DNA of 64,000 nt from Ancistrus triradiatus (Eukaryota; Chordata; Actinopteri; Siluriformes; Loricariidae), in contig JAJAGP010000049.1 in assembly GCA_025084515.1 (NCBI GenBank), positions 434,001-498,000 of the forward strand, in the 5' to 3' direction. Under the pieces are notes generated by a model that was not told the origin of the DNA, did not search any database, and saw only the letters and a list, made by a program, of their open reading frames with translations. The translations under genes were made by a program, and so were the position numbers. Below, in pieces: positions 23,866 to 35,650 of this stretch (its first letter is position 1; each line of letters begins with the position of its first letter).

Positions 23866-24148
23866 TACTGTGCAAAAGTCTTAGGCCACTATTAGATTTG
23901 TTGTCCAAATGTAACATATCGTCAACGATTGGACCAAAGAATTTTCTCCATAACCCTCTTTTCCACTGATCTTCATTCCAATCTTTGTGAGCTTTAGCAT
24001 ATCTTAGTCTTTTCACCCAGTTCCCCTTCTGAAAAAAGTGGTTTCTTGGCTGCCACCCTTCCAAACAGACCATTTATGATCAAGCTTCTTGAGACTGTAA
24101 AAGGGTATTGGTGAAGCTGCCAGATGCTGCTATTACTCAAGTGTAACT
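23866..24148 (-). mobile_element. Half copy of Tc1-like third family
   Basis: The left end ACTGTGCAAAAGTCTTAGGC leads into minus-strand transposase scraps GLFGRVAAKKPLFS and KRLRYAKAHKDWNEDQWKRG in two frames. The right half of the element is missing; another repeat starts at about 24150. The active-site SDE is not intact. Confidence 0.8.
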
Positions 24149-24149
24149 C

Positions 24150-24430
24150 TGACGTGGTGGTGTGTTGGTGTGTGTTGTGCTGGTACGATTGGAGTTTTAA
24201 ACCACTGTTCACTCGCTGTACACTTTATTCGAGACCTGTCAGTCATTTTCTAATCCTTCATCAGTGCTCACAGGATGCTGGTGGCTGGACATTTTTGGCT
24301 GGTGGACTATTTTCAGGCCAGCAGTGACACTGAGGTGGTTTAAAACTCCAGCAGCACTGCTGTGTCTGATCCACTCGTACCACCACGACACACACTAACA
24401 CACCACCACTTTGGACCCTACACTGGATCA
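24150..24430. repeat. Fold-back fish interspersed repeat
   Basis: The left arm (24156-24206: GTGGTGGTGTGTTGGTGTG ... GGAGTTTTAAACCAC) is complementary to the right arm (24335-24409: GTGGTTTAAAACTCC ... CACACTAACACACCACCAC). The right arm has about 28 extra bases that are lost from the left one. The centre includes GGCTGGACATTTTTGGCTGG. This matches a widespread non-coding teleost repeat. Confidence 0.75.
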
Positions 24431-25689
24431 GGCCGTCTGCCAAATGCTATAAATGTAAACGTATATAAATAGTTTCCATACAAATAGTACGAATACTCAG
24501 GTAACTTTTTTTCGTGACTTTGTAAGTAACTGTGTCATAAATTGTCAGGAAATGTTTTATTTATTCAATTTTATGAGCTCCGAGCTCATGGGAGATGTTT
24601 TGTGATATTCACACACTACTGGACTTCAAATATTCACCCAATTATTTTTGAAAGGTTATGATCTAGCAAAAGCAGAGCAGAGTCTCCAAGGAAGGATTTG
24701 GTGGGAAACCTTCCCAGGAGGCTTGCTGATCAGGAACGAGCTGAAGCGTGCATCTGACAGGATACAAAGAGTGTCATTGCGAATCTCGCTTTTATTACGG
24801 ATTTGTGGCGACAATTTAAAACATCAGCAACTTGCTCTGTATGACGACGGCAGATGCTCCCGGTGAACTCGGGGTTTGCTGTCCTGTAACTAACACAGAT
24901 GTTCTGCTGATGTTATCTGTGTAGGGTTACTCTGGGAATGCCATGCTGGGGTTCGCGGTGTCAGTAACTCAGATAGTATGGTATCTTAATAATCTGTTCT
25001 CTTTTAAATCTATTGCTTTTATGTTGTAATTATGTTATAATAAGGATATTATGCACTGTAGATGGAAAATTATGGAAATCCATTCCAGTCACGCTTTGAG
25101 GAACTTTGTTTTTAAAACGTTTCAGTAACACATTTTTGTTGACATCTGTAGACATCACCTGTTTGAAATCACATCATTATTTAGTTTTTTTACCTCATTA
25201 CTAGCCCTAAATTTCCCCTGTCCCAACATTTTTTGGAATTTGTTGCAAGCCTTAAATGCAGGAATGGATGTTTATTAACAGATAAAAATGAAATATATTT
25301 TTTTCATACTGTCTGCAATGAAATAAAAGTCAAAGAAAATGTAAAGAACACTGCATATATTTTTTATTTAGATTTTTTTTTCTTTCTATAAAGGTTTGAT
25401 TTCTCAAATGTATTTTTTAGCTGTTCATTTTGGACCTTTGTTCTGATTATTTTCTTCTCTTTTGATGAAATTTCTCTCTGTTTTTTTTATCTGTAGAGCA
25501 CTCTGAATGGCCGTAGTGTATGACTACATAGGCTGTTTAAGTAGGCGCGGCTTGTTCCCGCTTTATTACAAGAAACCAAATAGAACATCAGAGAGAATTA
25601 CAAATACTTACATTTTAAAAACAACTTACCGCTATGAAGCTCACTAGGATTTGAGACGGACCCTGTTTTGGCGAAACTGTAAAAATGGT
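24431..25689. other. Intronic stretch without recognised genes
   Basis: A family A SINE tail (CTGCCAAATGCTATAAATG) lies near 24437. At 25210-25350 the text CCTGTCCCAACATTTTTTGG with AATGAAATAAAAGTCAAAG looks like the 3' part of a known fish repeat. No gene was recognised. Confidence 0.4.
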
Positions 25690-25950
25690 AATCCCTTTCC
25701 CACATACAGAGCCTGGAAGCCATACAGAACGCAGCTGGAACTTCAAGGGTTCCAGTCAGCCCACCTGGAATTTACACAGGTGGCAGGAAACTTACACTGC
25801 TGGATTATTTGGTGCTGTGGAACCTTCTGGATTTTACAACAGTGCCAGGAGCTGTAACCGACAAACCTCTCTTTGCCAGAGGTAGGGATCAAACCAAAAG
25901 GACTCAGCTTTGGGAAATAGTGCTCTACCTCCTGAGCCACCGTCGTTTAC
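25690..25950 (-). repeat. tRNA-derived SINE, family B (minus)
   Basis: On the minus strand the head reads GTGGCTCAGGAGGTAGAGCA, a good A box, followed by CTATTTCCCAAAGCTGAG and GGTTTGATCCC (B box). It is the better preserved of the two family B copies. Confidence 0.75.
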
Positions 25951-28178
25951 GGAGCTGTTTTTTGGTACCTGGCACCATCGGACTGGCTGGCATCCAATTA
26001 CTGGCACCATTAAATCCAGGTTGTTGTGCTTCTTTTGGTCCCAGTGTGTATTCTTTGGATTACCTCCCAGTTTCATCAGGTTCTCGAGTGCTCCTTGGGC
26101 CAGGTTTGTGGACGTCACATGACCAGACAAGGGATGTCCCATATTACAGCTATGTGTGGACAAAGAGAAGTCTTAGGACATGTCAGATTGAACTATTCTG
26201 ATTCTTTTGGCTCATTCTGATGGAATTTCAGTCTAGATTGTATTAGGCAGAGAATGTGAATCTAGATGTGTATTAATTTCCTCACGTGGCTCAGACTGCG
26301 GTATTTTGATTGGTGTTTGGATTGGCTTCTTAAACGTGACTCTCTGACGTCAAGATCTTAAGACTTTAAGCTTTTATACTCCATAAACGCTGCCAAGCTT
26401 TGAATCTTTTTAACGTCCCGGACTCATCCCACCTCGGATGGTAAATCAGTCCTATAACCATGGTGTAAAGATCAGCATTTTTCAGTGTCTTTGTCTTCGT
26501 CTCTGCATCGCAAAGGTCACGCAGGAGCCTTGTTGTATTCCCATACCCTGCCTCTTCATTCCTTAAAGTCACAAAATGATCCGGAGAGCACGATGCGGAA
26601 CCGTACTTGAAACAATGGTCTTCATGTTGATGCGACAATATAAACATTACATCCGTTCTCAGTTCGTCCAGGTGTGTCTGTGCATGATGTGACATGGTTA
26701 GCCAGTTGGGTAGTTCTGCTCATACGCAGCTCTTTGGCCACTGTTTTAACATAAATAGGTTTTCATTTACAGCTCCCTTCTCGATCACGTTCCGTCATAG
26801 TTCCACCAGTTTTCCATTTCCCAGTTTAACCCCTGCACATAGGCAATAACACAACACCTAATGGCTGCTCTTTATGTAACGTTATATTGGGTTGGCAGTA
26901 TAAACACAAACAGTGTACAAAAAGTATTTCAGAATCAATATGGCACCTCCAAGGGGACGGGGGAAAGGAAAAAAAGTGACATCAAACAAGCTTGCCATTA
27001 TTTCCGTCCCACTGAGGCTTTTGGGAGCTGCTCGGTGGATGTGTTTAAACTGGACAGATTACAGAGCAGCTCTGCCTAATGATTTACTGGTTCTTTTTTA
27101 TGGAAGCTTGACTCCATAACATCTGTTCCTCAAGGCCTAATATCCGAGAATAATAACACACCCGGTCTCACCGGAGAGAGAACCGGTGCACATGAGAAAC
27201 ACTGGAAGCAGCTGCTTGTAGCGTTTTCTTTACCAGTCCCCTATAATTTCCCTCACCACTCTCCAACTCTCTCTTTCTTTCTTTCTTTCGTTCTTTAATC
27301 TTTCTCTCTTTCTCTGAAACACCTGGCATAAAAATGATTGATGTTTATGACAGAATTGTGACTTCACAGTTGGCTCATAACTTTTAACAAAAGCTTATAC
27401 TCTGTCTGATTTAATAACAGTAGTGTTTGAAAGTTTGAATGTCTCTTTAGATTCCAGTTAGGTATTTAATTCCAGAAAAATCTAAATACAGTGAAAATCC
27501 ACATTGCTGAAGTGAAAGCAGGTATCTCAGTCGGGTGTTTCTAAGGACTAGGTGTATGGTTGGATGCGAGTGCCGTCGTAAGTGTTGGAGTGTTTCTCTG
27601 AGAATGATTTACCGAGCCTTGGCTCGCAGAGCCACACTACTATCATTACTTAGAGAGGAGCGTCATGGGAAATTGTAGCCTGCCTCTCTGATCGAGCCTC
27701 TGGGTTAAACACGGAAATTGGTGATTACTGCCTTTCAATGTAACACACAGAGTGCTTTTGACCCTAGGAGCCACCACCCACAGCATGAGACGCACTGCAG
27801 ACAGGACTAGGAAACTGGGAAACTAGAAAACACAACATAGACTATACTGTATACAGACATTGTTTAAGGAAGAAAGGCCACAATACATGGGAACATGGTT
27901 CAAAATAGATACGTGTATGTGATCCTAGGGCTTACTTTGGACGTAGGTACAACATTTGATGTAGATTCAGGATGAATTTGCTTAGAAAGCTACAAGAGTG
28001 GTGCCATGACCCAGAACAAAACATACTGAACTTAACATTTGCTAAATATATCTTGGGAAAACTTGACACTGGAGCATGGATGGTGGAGTGTTAACATCCT
28101 TCTGCAGGCACAAACTGGTTACTGAGTAATAAAGAAAAATATGATATTGGAAGAAGATGTCTATTGGAAAGCATAAAG
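25951..28178. other. Intronic stretch without recognised genes
   Basis: A minus-strand open frame at 26366-26695 (109 codons, starting MSHHAQTHLDELRTD) has balanced composition but no family I recognise and no clear splice context. A pyrimidine-rich CTTT repeat lies at 27267-27315. Confidence 0.4.
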
Positions 28179-28646
28179 TACTGTGCAAGGCCACCATTTG
28201 ATATACCAATGTTTTAAGATTGGTATAATGGTAGAATTATATAATTATTTCTCAGTGTCTTTATTAGAATAAAACCGGAACATACAGGAAATAAGTATTC
28301 AGCATTAAAAAAATCAGAAAACATCTTCTGTAGGCTACAGTGGCAAGTATTTAGTGTGATAGCAGCATCTGCCAGCTTTATTGGTATGCCAAGTTGACCC
28401 TTCAGATCAGAAACTTGATCAGGAATGGTCTTTTTGGAAGGGTAGCACTCCAAGAAACCACTTTTCCAGAAGGGAAACAAGATGAAAAGGCTAAGATGTG
28501 CTAAAGCTCACAAAGACTGGAATGAAGATCAATGAAGAAGAGGACTATGGAGTGACGAATCCATGTTTGAAACTTTTGGGTCCAGTTGTCTACAATATGC
28601 CAAAACAACAAATCTAATGGTGGCCTAAGAGTTTTGCACACTACTA
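28179..28646 (+). mobile_element. Internally deleted Tc1-like third family, plus strand
   Basis: The ends are TACTGTGCAAGGCCACC and GGTGGCCTAAGAGTTTTGCA with an ACTA tail. The + strand encodes KRLRCAKAHKDWNEDQ, a stop, then RRGLWSDESMFETFGSS, so the first catalytic Asp (SDES) survives but the frame is broken. The rest of the catalytic core is missing. Confidence 0.82.
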
Positions 28647-30229
28647 TAAATTAACATACTCAATAGAGAGGCTTTGATAGACTTTGCAGTTAGCAGGAAG
28701 ATTACAGTCCATGACATGACTATGGTTATGTGGTACTGCAACTACACAACGTTTTGTAGTTACTAAATTAATTAGCTGGAAATGTGAATGGTTTGTCCTT
28801 TATTCCCTTAAAATGGTGCCATGACCCGGATCAGCAACTAGACGGTGGCTACTCGTGTCTCTCAACTGCCTGAATTGGCTCTGTATCTTTCGCAGTGTAA
28901 TTGGTGACAGCATTTGTTATGCCTTGCCATCTGTTTTCTTGTCATAAGGCACTTTTCAGTGTGTTTTTGTGCTGGTTCCTTGGCTGGTTTAAGCCTACTA
29001 TGGAGAGGTGGCTCCTGAAGTTTGTCCTAATCGACATATTCTGCAAGGTGGTCAGTTTGCAGATGGTGAGCTGTCGTTAAACCAACAATTAATATGCTAT
29101 CATAGGTGACCTATCATACACACCCCTACTGGAAAGGTGTAAGGGGTTTTAGATTATCATGCAACATCTGACTTAAAACATCTAACAGCCTCTGTGTTAA
29201 AGGTGGTTTATCGGCATTAAACACGCAGAAGTGTCAAATGTTTGTGACTTTACGTGGAACTTACTAATCTGAGACTTCCGGAGGATGGTCTCGCAATCAC
29301 TGCTGCTTCTAATTAATACCCTAATTCTCACGTTTTCACATTTCGCTTTGAGCTGTCTTCCCATCTCACATGTGTTGGTAAATGAAACATATGTCATGTT
29401 TTCCATTAGACATCCTATTAAAGACTGACCAGGAGCTTTGGCCCTGTTAATAGATGTCGCCGTGCCCTTAATCAGGGATGCTCCAAGGTAATTGAATGCC
29501 CGTCTGACACCTCTGGCCTATCAGAATTCATTACGCCGTCTCATATTAGTATTCACAGCTTCCTTTGGAAGGAACGTGTGAGAAAGCCTAAGACGCCGAT
29601 CACACGTCTCGGAGATGAAACCGCAGATGTGTGTATTATGCCTTGAAAATAGGCACCGAAAACGCCAGGTTAGCTCAGGTGACACCTCTGCGGATCCTGC
29701 CAACCGCCAAGTCTTTACGTTTGGTGTAAAATTGTGTGTGTCATATCCTGCCACTGAAACTGTGTCACACTAACAGGAACCGTGCTGAGCCGCCGGTCCT
29801 ATCGAGTGACATAAGAACATTTTGATGAGTGATCCCAGATGGCTCGCTTCCTCTGATGAGGCGATCCGTGTGTGTGTGTCGGACTGTGGTTTGAGGATGT
29901 GGTATGGAAATGGTTACCAGCGTATAGCCGATGCGCATTTTATGGCTTATACCATATAAAATCTATACGGCTTTAAAGCCTGTCGGTAAAAAGGCAATTA
30001 AAAAGCAGAGTATGATTGCTGCTGTCCAAGAGAAACACATAGCCAGATGTCGGAGTTAGGAACAAATAATTGGTGTCGCACACAGGAAGACCAGCCGGCT
30101 GATGGTATGGTCGACATGCATTATTAGACGTGCACTACATATTCTGTTGCTATGGAGTACTACCTGCGGCCCGTGTCCTGTTGTTAGGAAGTGGCTTTTT
30201 TCACTACAGCTCAGTCGCTTGTGTGACAC
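28647..30229. other. Intronic stretch without recognised genes
   Basis: No repeat or coding feature is recognised beyond a short TG tract near 29870. Confidence 0.4.
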
Positions 30230-31214
30230 TGAGTACGTTTAATAATCCGATAACTGCAGCAAATAGGATTTTGCAATAATCTGATCATCTAGGTTACATG
30301 CACTTGGGTAATCAGATAATAGAAAAGCTCCCGGTTTACATGACTCAGGCAATAATCGGATTTCTATTTCGCAACCAGCCAATAATCTCACTGAAGGATG
30401 TGACGCAAACTTCAAACTTTAATAATTAACTAAGTGGAGTTTGCATGTTCTCCCCGTGTCCTTGTGGGTGGTTACTCTGGGTACTCCGGTTTCCTCCGAC
30501 ACTGGTGTTTCTAAAGTGCTCATAGTGTGTGAGTGTGTCAGCGTATGTGGTTTCGATGGTTTGGCACCCGGTCTAGGGTTGTTCCTGCCTTGTGCCCTGT
30601 GCTGCCGGCTAGGCACTGGCTTTTAAGGATTAAGCAGATAAGAAAATGGATCACAAGGCAATATGACGCGTTTCAGAGCTGTTTCGTGAATGCTGCGTTT
30701 AATTCCAGGGTTGCCAGATCCCACGATAAAAACAAGTATCAGATCTGCTGAAACAAGCCCAAAAGAAGCTAAATCACTTAGTTTCTCAATCCTGGTCCTG
30801 GAAAAGCTGCTCACCACATGGTAGTGCTTTCCTTGTTTAAACACACCCACTTACTTACAACCCAGTAACGGGATTGTGAATGAGATCTTGGAGCAGGTGC
30901 GTTAAGAGCCGGGAAAACACTAAAACGTGCAGAGCAAGGGAGATCCAGGACCAGGATGGAGCAAACGTGGACTTAAAACGGACTTAAAATAAGCGGACCT
31001 GGCAACCATGTGTTCATTTCAGTGCATGCACAGACTGGGAAAACTGATTGAAATCAGTGTAAGGGGATACAAGCGCTTAATCCAGCTCTCTTTATCGGAT
31101 TTATTAATCTGATTTCTTAATCCAATCGGAGAAATCAGAGTATTCTGTTTACATGACCACTTGAATAATGACTGCAGAAATCTGATTGTGTTGGGATTAA
31201 GTGCATGTAAACAC
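30230..31214. mobile_element. hAT-like non-autonomous element with nested repeat
   Basis: GGTTACATGCACTTGGGTAA (30293) is complementary to TTGGGATTAAGTGCATGTAA (31193), and both arms contain repeated AATCGGATT/AATCTGATT motifs. This is typical of a teleost hAT-like family ending in GTTTACATGCA. The left limit is approximate. A family D repeat has inserted at 30436. Confidence 0.6.
30436..30655 (+). repeat. Conserved fish interspersed repeat, family D
   Basis: The successive blocks are GTGGAGTTTGCATGTTCTCC, TACTCCGGTTTCCTCCGACA, GTTGTTCCTGCCTTGTGCCC and GGATTAAGCAGATAAGAAAA. It is the most complete of three copies in the window. Confidence 0.75.
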
Positions 31215-32368
31215 ACACTTTGTTGCTTGAGCGTCCGCTTTCATGTCTTCTCTCGCTCTGACTCTGCTTCTGTGAATTGAAGTGCCTTTTTGCTTCAAAC
31301 TAACCTCTGGCTGATTTTCGCTCTCGCTTCGGCTCGCGCTCTGGTCCAGCGTTTCTGTTGTTTCACCCTACATTCTGGCCCTTGAGGTGCGTTCTTTTGT
31401 TCTTCTTACCAATCGCCGTTCAGCGTGTTACGACCTCCAGTGTTTGTTCTTTTTCGGTGAGATCGTGGGTTTGCAGTTATTTTTCTCTGTCCTTTCAAGT
31501 TGCTGTCTCAGCGATCATTCAGACAATGGATATCATAATACTAAGTAATGCTACCTACCAGACCCACCAGACGATATGAGTTCAATCTGTGTTCCTAAAG
31601 GCTGATTCTGTGGTATCTGTGGTAGAGCTAACAGAACAGGGGTGCCCCAACATGCCACTACTTCCCTGCCAAAAGCTGTCACATGTTGTACGTTTTATAT
31701 GTGTGGAAACACTGGGTCAAACAGTGGTTAGAGCCAAGAAGAGTCCAAGAATTCCTATTATTATATTATAATATCATTATAAAAATAATAATACGTCATA
31801 CTACAGGTTTGAATCTGGCTATTGAAATGGCTGACCCCCTTAGCCAGCGCTACACCCTACAGATTTATAACTGATTCATTTTATGGCAAAGAGTGTTCAG
31901 GTGTTGAGCAGAGCTGAAATATTAGAACTTCCCGGCACATCTACATCATGGCATGATCCAATTTTCTGGCGATATCACAGAATTCGATGGCCTTGTTTTG
32001 AACTTGCTAATTATCTCGTCTAGACTCGATCTAAGGATCTTGGAGAGAAGAAAGATTGATCCGTGAGCTAAACAGATATAATAGGCTAATTGGAGAACTG
32101 GTGCTCATTATGTAGCAGGAAAGAAGAGGGCCGCATGCAAAATCAATGATGTCGAAAATCTTACGTCTGGGAATGACCAGTAATGATTCATGGATCGAAG
32201 AGATGAAATACCCTGATAAATTGGTTCTAGGTGCATTCCTAAATGGAGGACCTGATTTGTTTTTAGTATGGTTTACTGTGGCTTAGGTCTGATTTTCACT
32301 GGTAGTGTGCTGCTGAATTGACGAGAAAGACCATAAGGTCTGAAAGAGTCTGTGCTAATTCCTAGTTA
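31215..32368. other. Intronic stretch without recognised genes
   Basis: The 31235-31400 part is locally CpG- and CT-rich. No coding homology or definable element was found. Confidence 0.4.
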
Positions 32369-32592
32369 TAATGGTCCTTGAAAGTCTGGAAACCATTTAT
32401 GAAATTCTATATTTCTGCATGAATATGACATAAAACATCATAAGATTGTCACACAAGTATTAAAAGTAGATCAAGAGAACCCAAATAAAGAAGTGAGAAG
32501 AAAATATTGTGCTTGGTCTTGAATGAAAATGTTTTGTCTGGAGAAAGGAAAACACTGCATTCCAGCTTATCCTATCTCTCAAACATGGACAT
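32369..32592 (+). mobile_element. Tc1-like first family, scrambled plus-strand copy
   Basis: A terminal-repeat segment (GGTCCTTGAAAGTCTGGAAA to GCTTGGTCTTGAATGAAAAT) is joined to a catalytic-domain piece. At 32538 the + strand reads VWRKENTAFQ, then LILSLKHG, which is the VWRK-NTAFQ...VKHGG region of the transposase. The DNA-binding part and start are deleted, so this copy lies opposite in orientation to copy A at 4042. Confidence 0.75.
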
Positions 32593-34311
32593 GTTTTTAA
32601 AAAATGATTTAAAAAGTAAGGATCATGTTCTGTAGTCCACTGACCTGACACTGAAGTGTTAACATCAAGTACTTGGACACAATATTTGAAGTGTAAAGAC
32701 AAGGCAATATTTCACGCATAATCTATACCTAAATAGAAACCTAGTAGTACAATTTCAAGTAACATAACATAGAAGTGTTAACCTATAACTCTTGAGTTAA
32801 GTTCCCTCAAAGAAATCAACTAGTAGTTTACTGGGCATATAAAAAGGGTGATAGAAGTATAAAACTGTGAAACAGTATATCGAAAGTATACTTAGTGTAC
32901 TAGTTGTGTATACTGTTATAAACTAATGTGTGTCCCAATAAGTATTAAAATAGTACATCTACAAGTGCACTACTAATACGTTGATATTAGTATTCTTACT
33001 ACATAGGGTATACTTGGGAAATGTACTTAACTGTACTTAATAATTTGAACTTTAACTATATTTTTTGTAAGGGTAGCTTCTAGTTTTAGATTGTTGCGAT
33101 CCTTTTGAGACATCATTTAGATCTAGACCTTAGTGAGTCCTTATTAGGAACGCATTTAGACCTAATTCAGGCCTTGTGAAGATACGTTTATTGACTCCTT
33201 ATTAGGACCTCGCTGATACATTATTGAGATGATGTTGAGGTTCTCTTAAGATTTTAGTATTACCTTGTAGTACTAGACCTTATATTTTATTATCGGGACC
33301 GTCTCAAGACTTTGTTAAGCCCTCCTCTCTGCGGCTCTTTATTGTTGAGTTGTACCTTGTTATTAAAACAATATTTGCAAGTAATAATTTATTGTTCATT
33401 GGTTTTTACTACCCATAACGTTGTTGTGTTCATAGGTTAATTCACAAGACCTCTGCTTTTGCATGTACGTCCTCAGTCAGGATTACGGGCCTATATGCAC
33501 TGCAGTAAGTTTTTGTTTGTTTAAGGCAGATATTAAACCTAATACTCAAAGGGGCATTTGTGGAATTCACTGTCGAGCCAGTATTAGAAAAAGGACAAGG
33601 CTATTCAGCATTCAAACTGCAGCTCAAAAGCAGACTGCATGCCTCAGCTCTCAAAGCCACGGGCTGATCTGCTCCTCACGCTTCTCTTATTCGTCGTGAG
33701 CTGTCATCATTGTCAGCTAGACACGACCAAATCTCCGAGGCGTGCTGAGTACATTTATCTTTTCAGGCGTGTTCTGCGCTTCAGGGTTACTCAGATAGAC
33801 CAGGTGAGCGCAAGGCCTCCATTTACCCACTCTATTACATTACAATCTTTAATTTGGCACATGATTTTCTCTAGAGTAACAATTGAGACTGGAGAAATTC
33901 AAGAGCTTAACAGCTGAAGGACTTTGCTCAGTTACACAAGTCTAGCAGTCCTCACAACCTTCGTCGTTGGCTCAGAACCCTAACCACGGACTTTCGAACA
34001 CCCTCCTTCCATCCTGTGACACACTGTAATCTCAACTATGAATAAAATGCTTATAGGATTTGCTGTAGTTATAGCTACATAACATTTTATAACCCAGACA
34101 CTTCATTATGTCATGTTAAAAATGAAACATAGTGTAATGCAATATAACACAGACTCTAATACACCACAACTTATTATTATCATGATCCCAAACACCTTTA
34201 AGCTTTGTCAAATTTTAATTGGCTGTTTATTAGGTGTTAATCTAGGTGTTCGATTTTTATGCAAAATCTGGGCACCACCTGTCAAAGTATGTGCTCACTT
34301 ACAATTGAGAG
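32593..34311. other. Intronic stretch with a low-complexity repeat relic
   Basis: About 32860-33065 is rich in GTATACTTA/AGTGTACTA motifs and resembles a known fish DNA-element interior. About 33110-33330 contains loosely repeated CCTTATTAGGA and ACCT blocks, possibly a decayed tandem array. No gene was recognised. Confidence 0.4.
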
Positions 34312-34420
34312 ACCATCCAAGCAATTGAGAGTTATGGCTGTGCTTAAGGGCCCAACAGTGGCCCTTTTGGTATTGGTGGGACTTGAACCCTCAACCTTCT
34401 GGTCAGCAGTCTTCACTGAT
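34312..34420 (-). repeat. tRNA-derived SINE, family A (minus, partial)
   Basis: TGGGACTTGAACCCTCAACC with TTCTGGTCAGCAG is the complement of a B box and head. CTTAAGGGCCCAACAGTGGC is the complement of the arm. The tail is missing. Confidence 0.7.
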
Positions 34421-34987
34421 CCAACACTGCCCCACAACAACATGGTATAGGCAACTCCTATGGGCAATAAACTTAAATTGATTATATTTCTGTTCACTTT
34501 ATTGAATCATTAACAGGACAGTTAAGTAACTGTTAGAAATGTTTCCACTGGATATATATCTTTTTTTGTGATTGGTTTCCATAGTCCTGTAGAAGTTATA
34601 TGACAAACCTTCTGCACTAACCACCTGGATTTATTTCTGCCTGAATGGCTGCTACCATATGTTTTAAATAAATACCCACTTATTTATCCTTATGAAATCT
34701 GTTTTTTTTCTGATCCATGCAGGATTCCAGGTCTTACCTCATTCTGTGAGCTCTGTGAGGCAGGGAACATGAGTCTTGCTCTTATGGAAGTGCAGCTTAA
34801 CGGATAGTAATGAGACAATAATAGGCTGCTGTAGTACTTGTCACTGTAACTTAGAGTGAACAAGCTCTAGATTGAACAGGATGTTTGTATTTAATGCTGA
34901 TCTGATTGGATTTTGTATAAGATAACACTGTGTTTGTGGCCTGTTTCGTATTTCCTTCCCATCCATCGATCTCAGTGCAAGTATACT

Positions 34988-35400
34988 ATATAGACAAATG
35001 TTTTTGGACACCTAAAACATTAGTTAGAAAGGGTTTTAGTATAGAGTTTGCCTGCCACATTTCCTGCTTTTATGGCTTTTGTTCTTCTAAAAAGGGCTCT
35101 CCACTAGATTCTGTGCAAGTCAGCCAAATTCTAAATTAAATTTGGCAATTTCTCTATGGACTTTGTTTAAGGACAGCAGAGCAGATAGTTTCTGAATTGA
35201 TTTTTTGGAAACAGAAACCTATAAATGGGTCATATTGAGAGTCACTGGGGTATCAGTGCAACCCATTCTTCTGCCATTGTTTGTCTATTTGAAATCTAGA
35301 AATGTACGCTTTATTTTATGAATATGTTTCAAGTGAGTGCTGCTGACATAGCAGATCTCACTAATCAGAAAGGGGTGTCCACAAACTTTTGTCTATATGG
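34988..35400. mobile_element. Miniature inverted-repeat DNA element
   Basis: The left end TATAGACAAATGTTTTTGGA followed by CACCT is complementary to the right end GGGGTGTCCACAAACTTTTG followed by TCTATATGG. The element is about 410 bases long and non-coding. The ends are of a kind found in teleost Tc1/mariner-like miniature elements. Confidence 0.8.
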
Positions 35401-35469
35401 TCTGGCAACATTTGTCTGATCTGTTCAACTCAGCGGAAGATCTGATCTACTGTCTGACTCAAATTAGAC

Positions 35470-35650
35470 TGCAGTGGTATAGCAGATAGGGTGCTGGACT
35501 ACTGAACTGAAGGTCCAGGGTTCAAGTACTGTCAAGCTGCCACTTTGGAACCCTTGAGCAAGGCCATTAAGTTATGATTGCTTGAATTGTATTTTGAGAG
35601 ATCGTTTAATCTCTAAGTTGCTGCGGATTAGAACGTCTGGATAAATGACT
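35470..35650 (+). repeat. tRNA-derived SINE, family A (diverged)
   Basis: AGTGGTATAGCAGATAGGGT (A box), GGTCCAGGGTTCAAGTACTG (B box) and CTTGAGCAAGGCCATTAAG (arm) are present. The tail is diverged (CGGATTAGAACGTCTGGAT). Confidence 0.75.
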
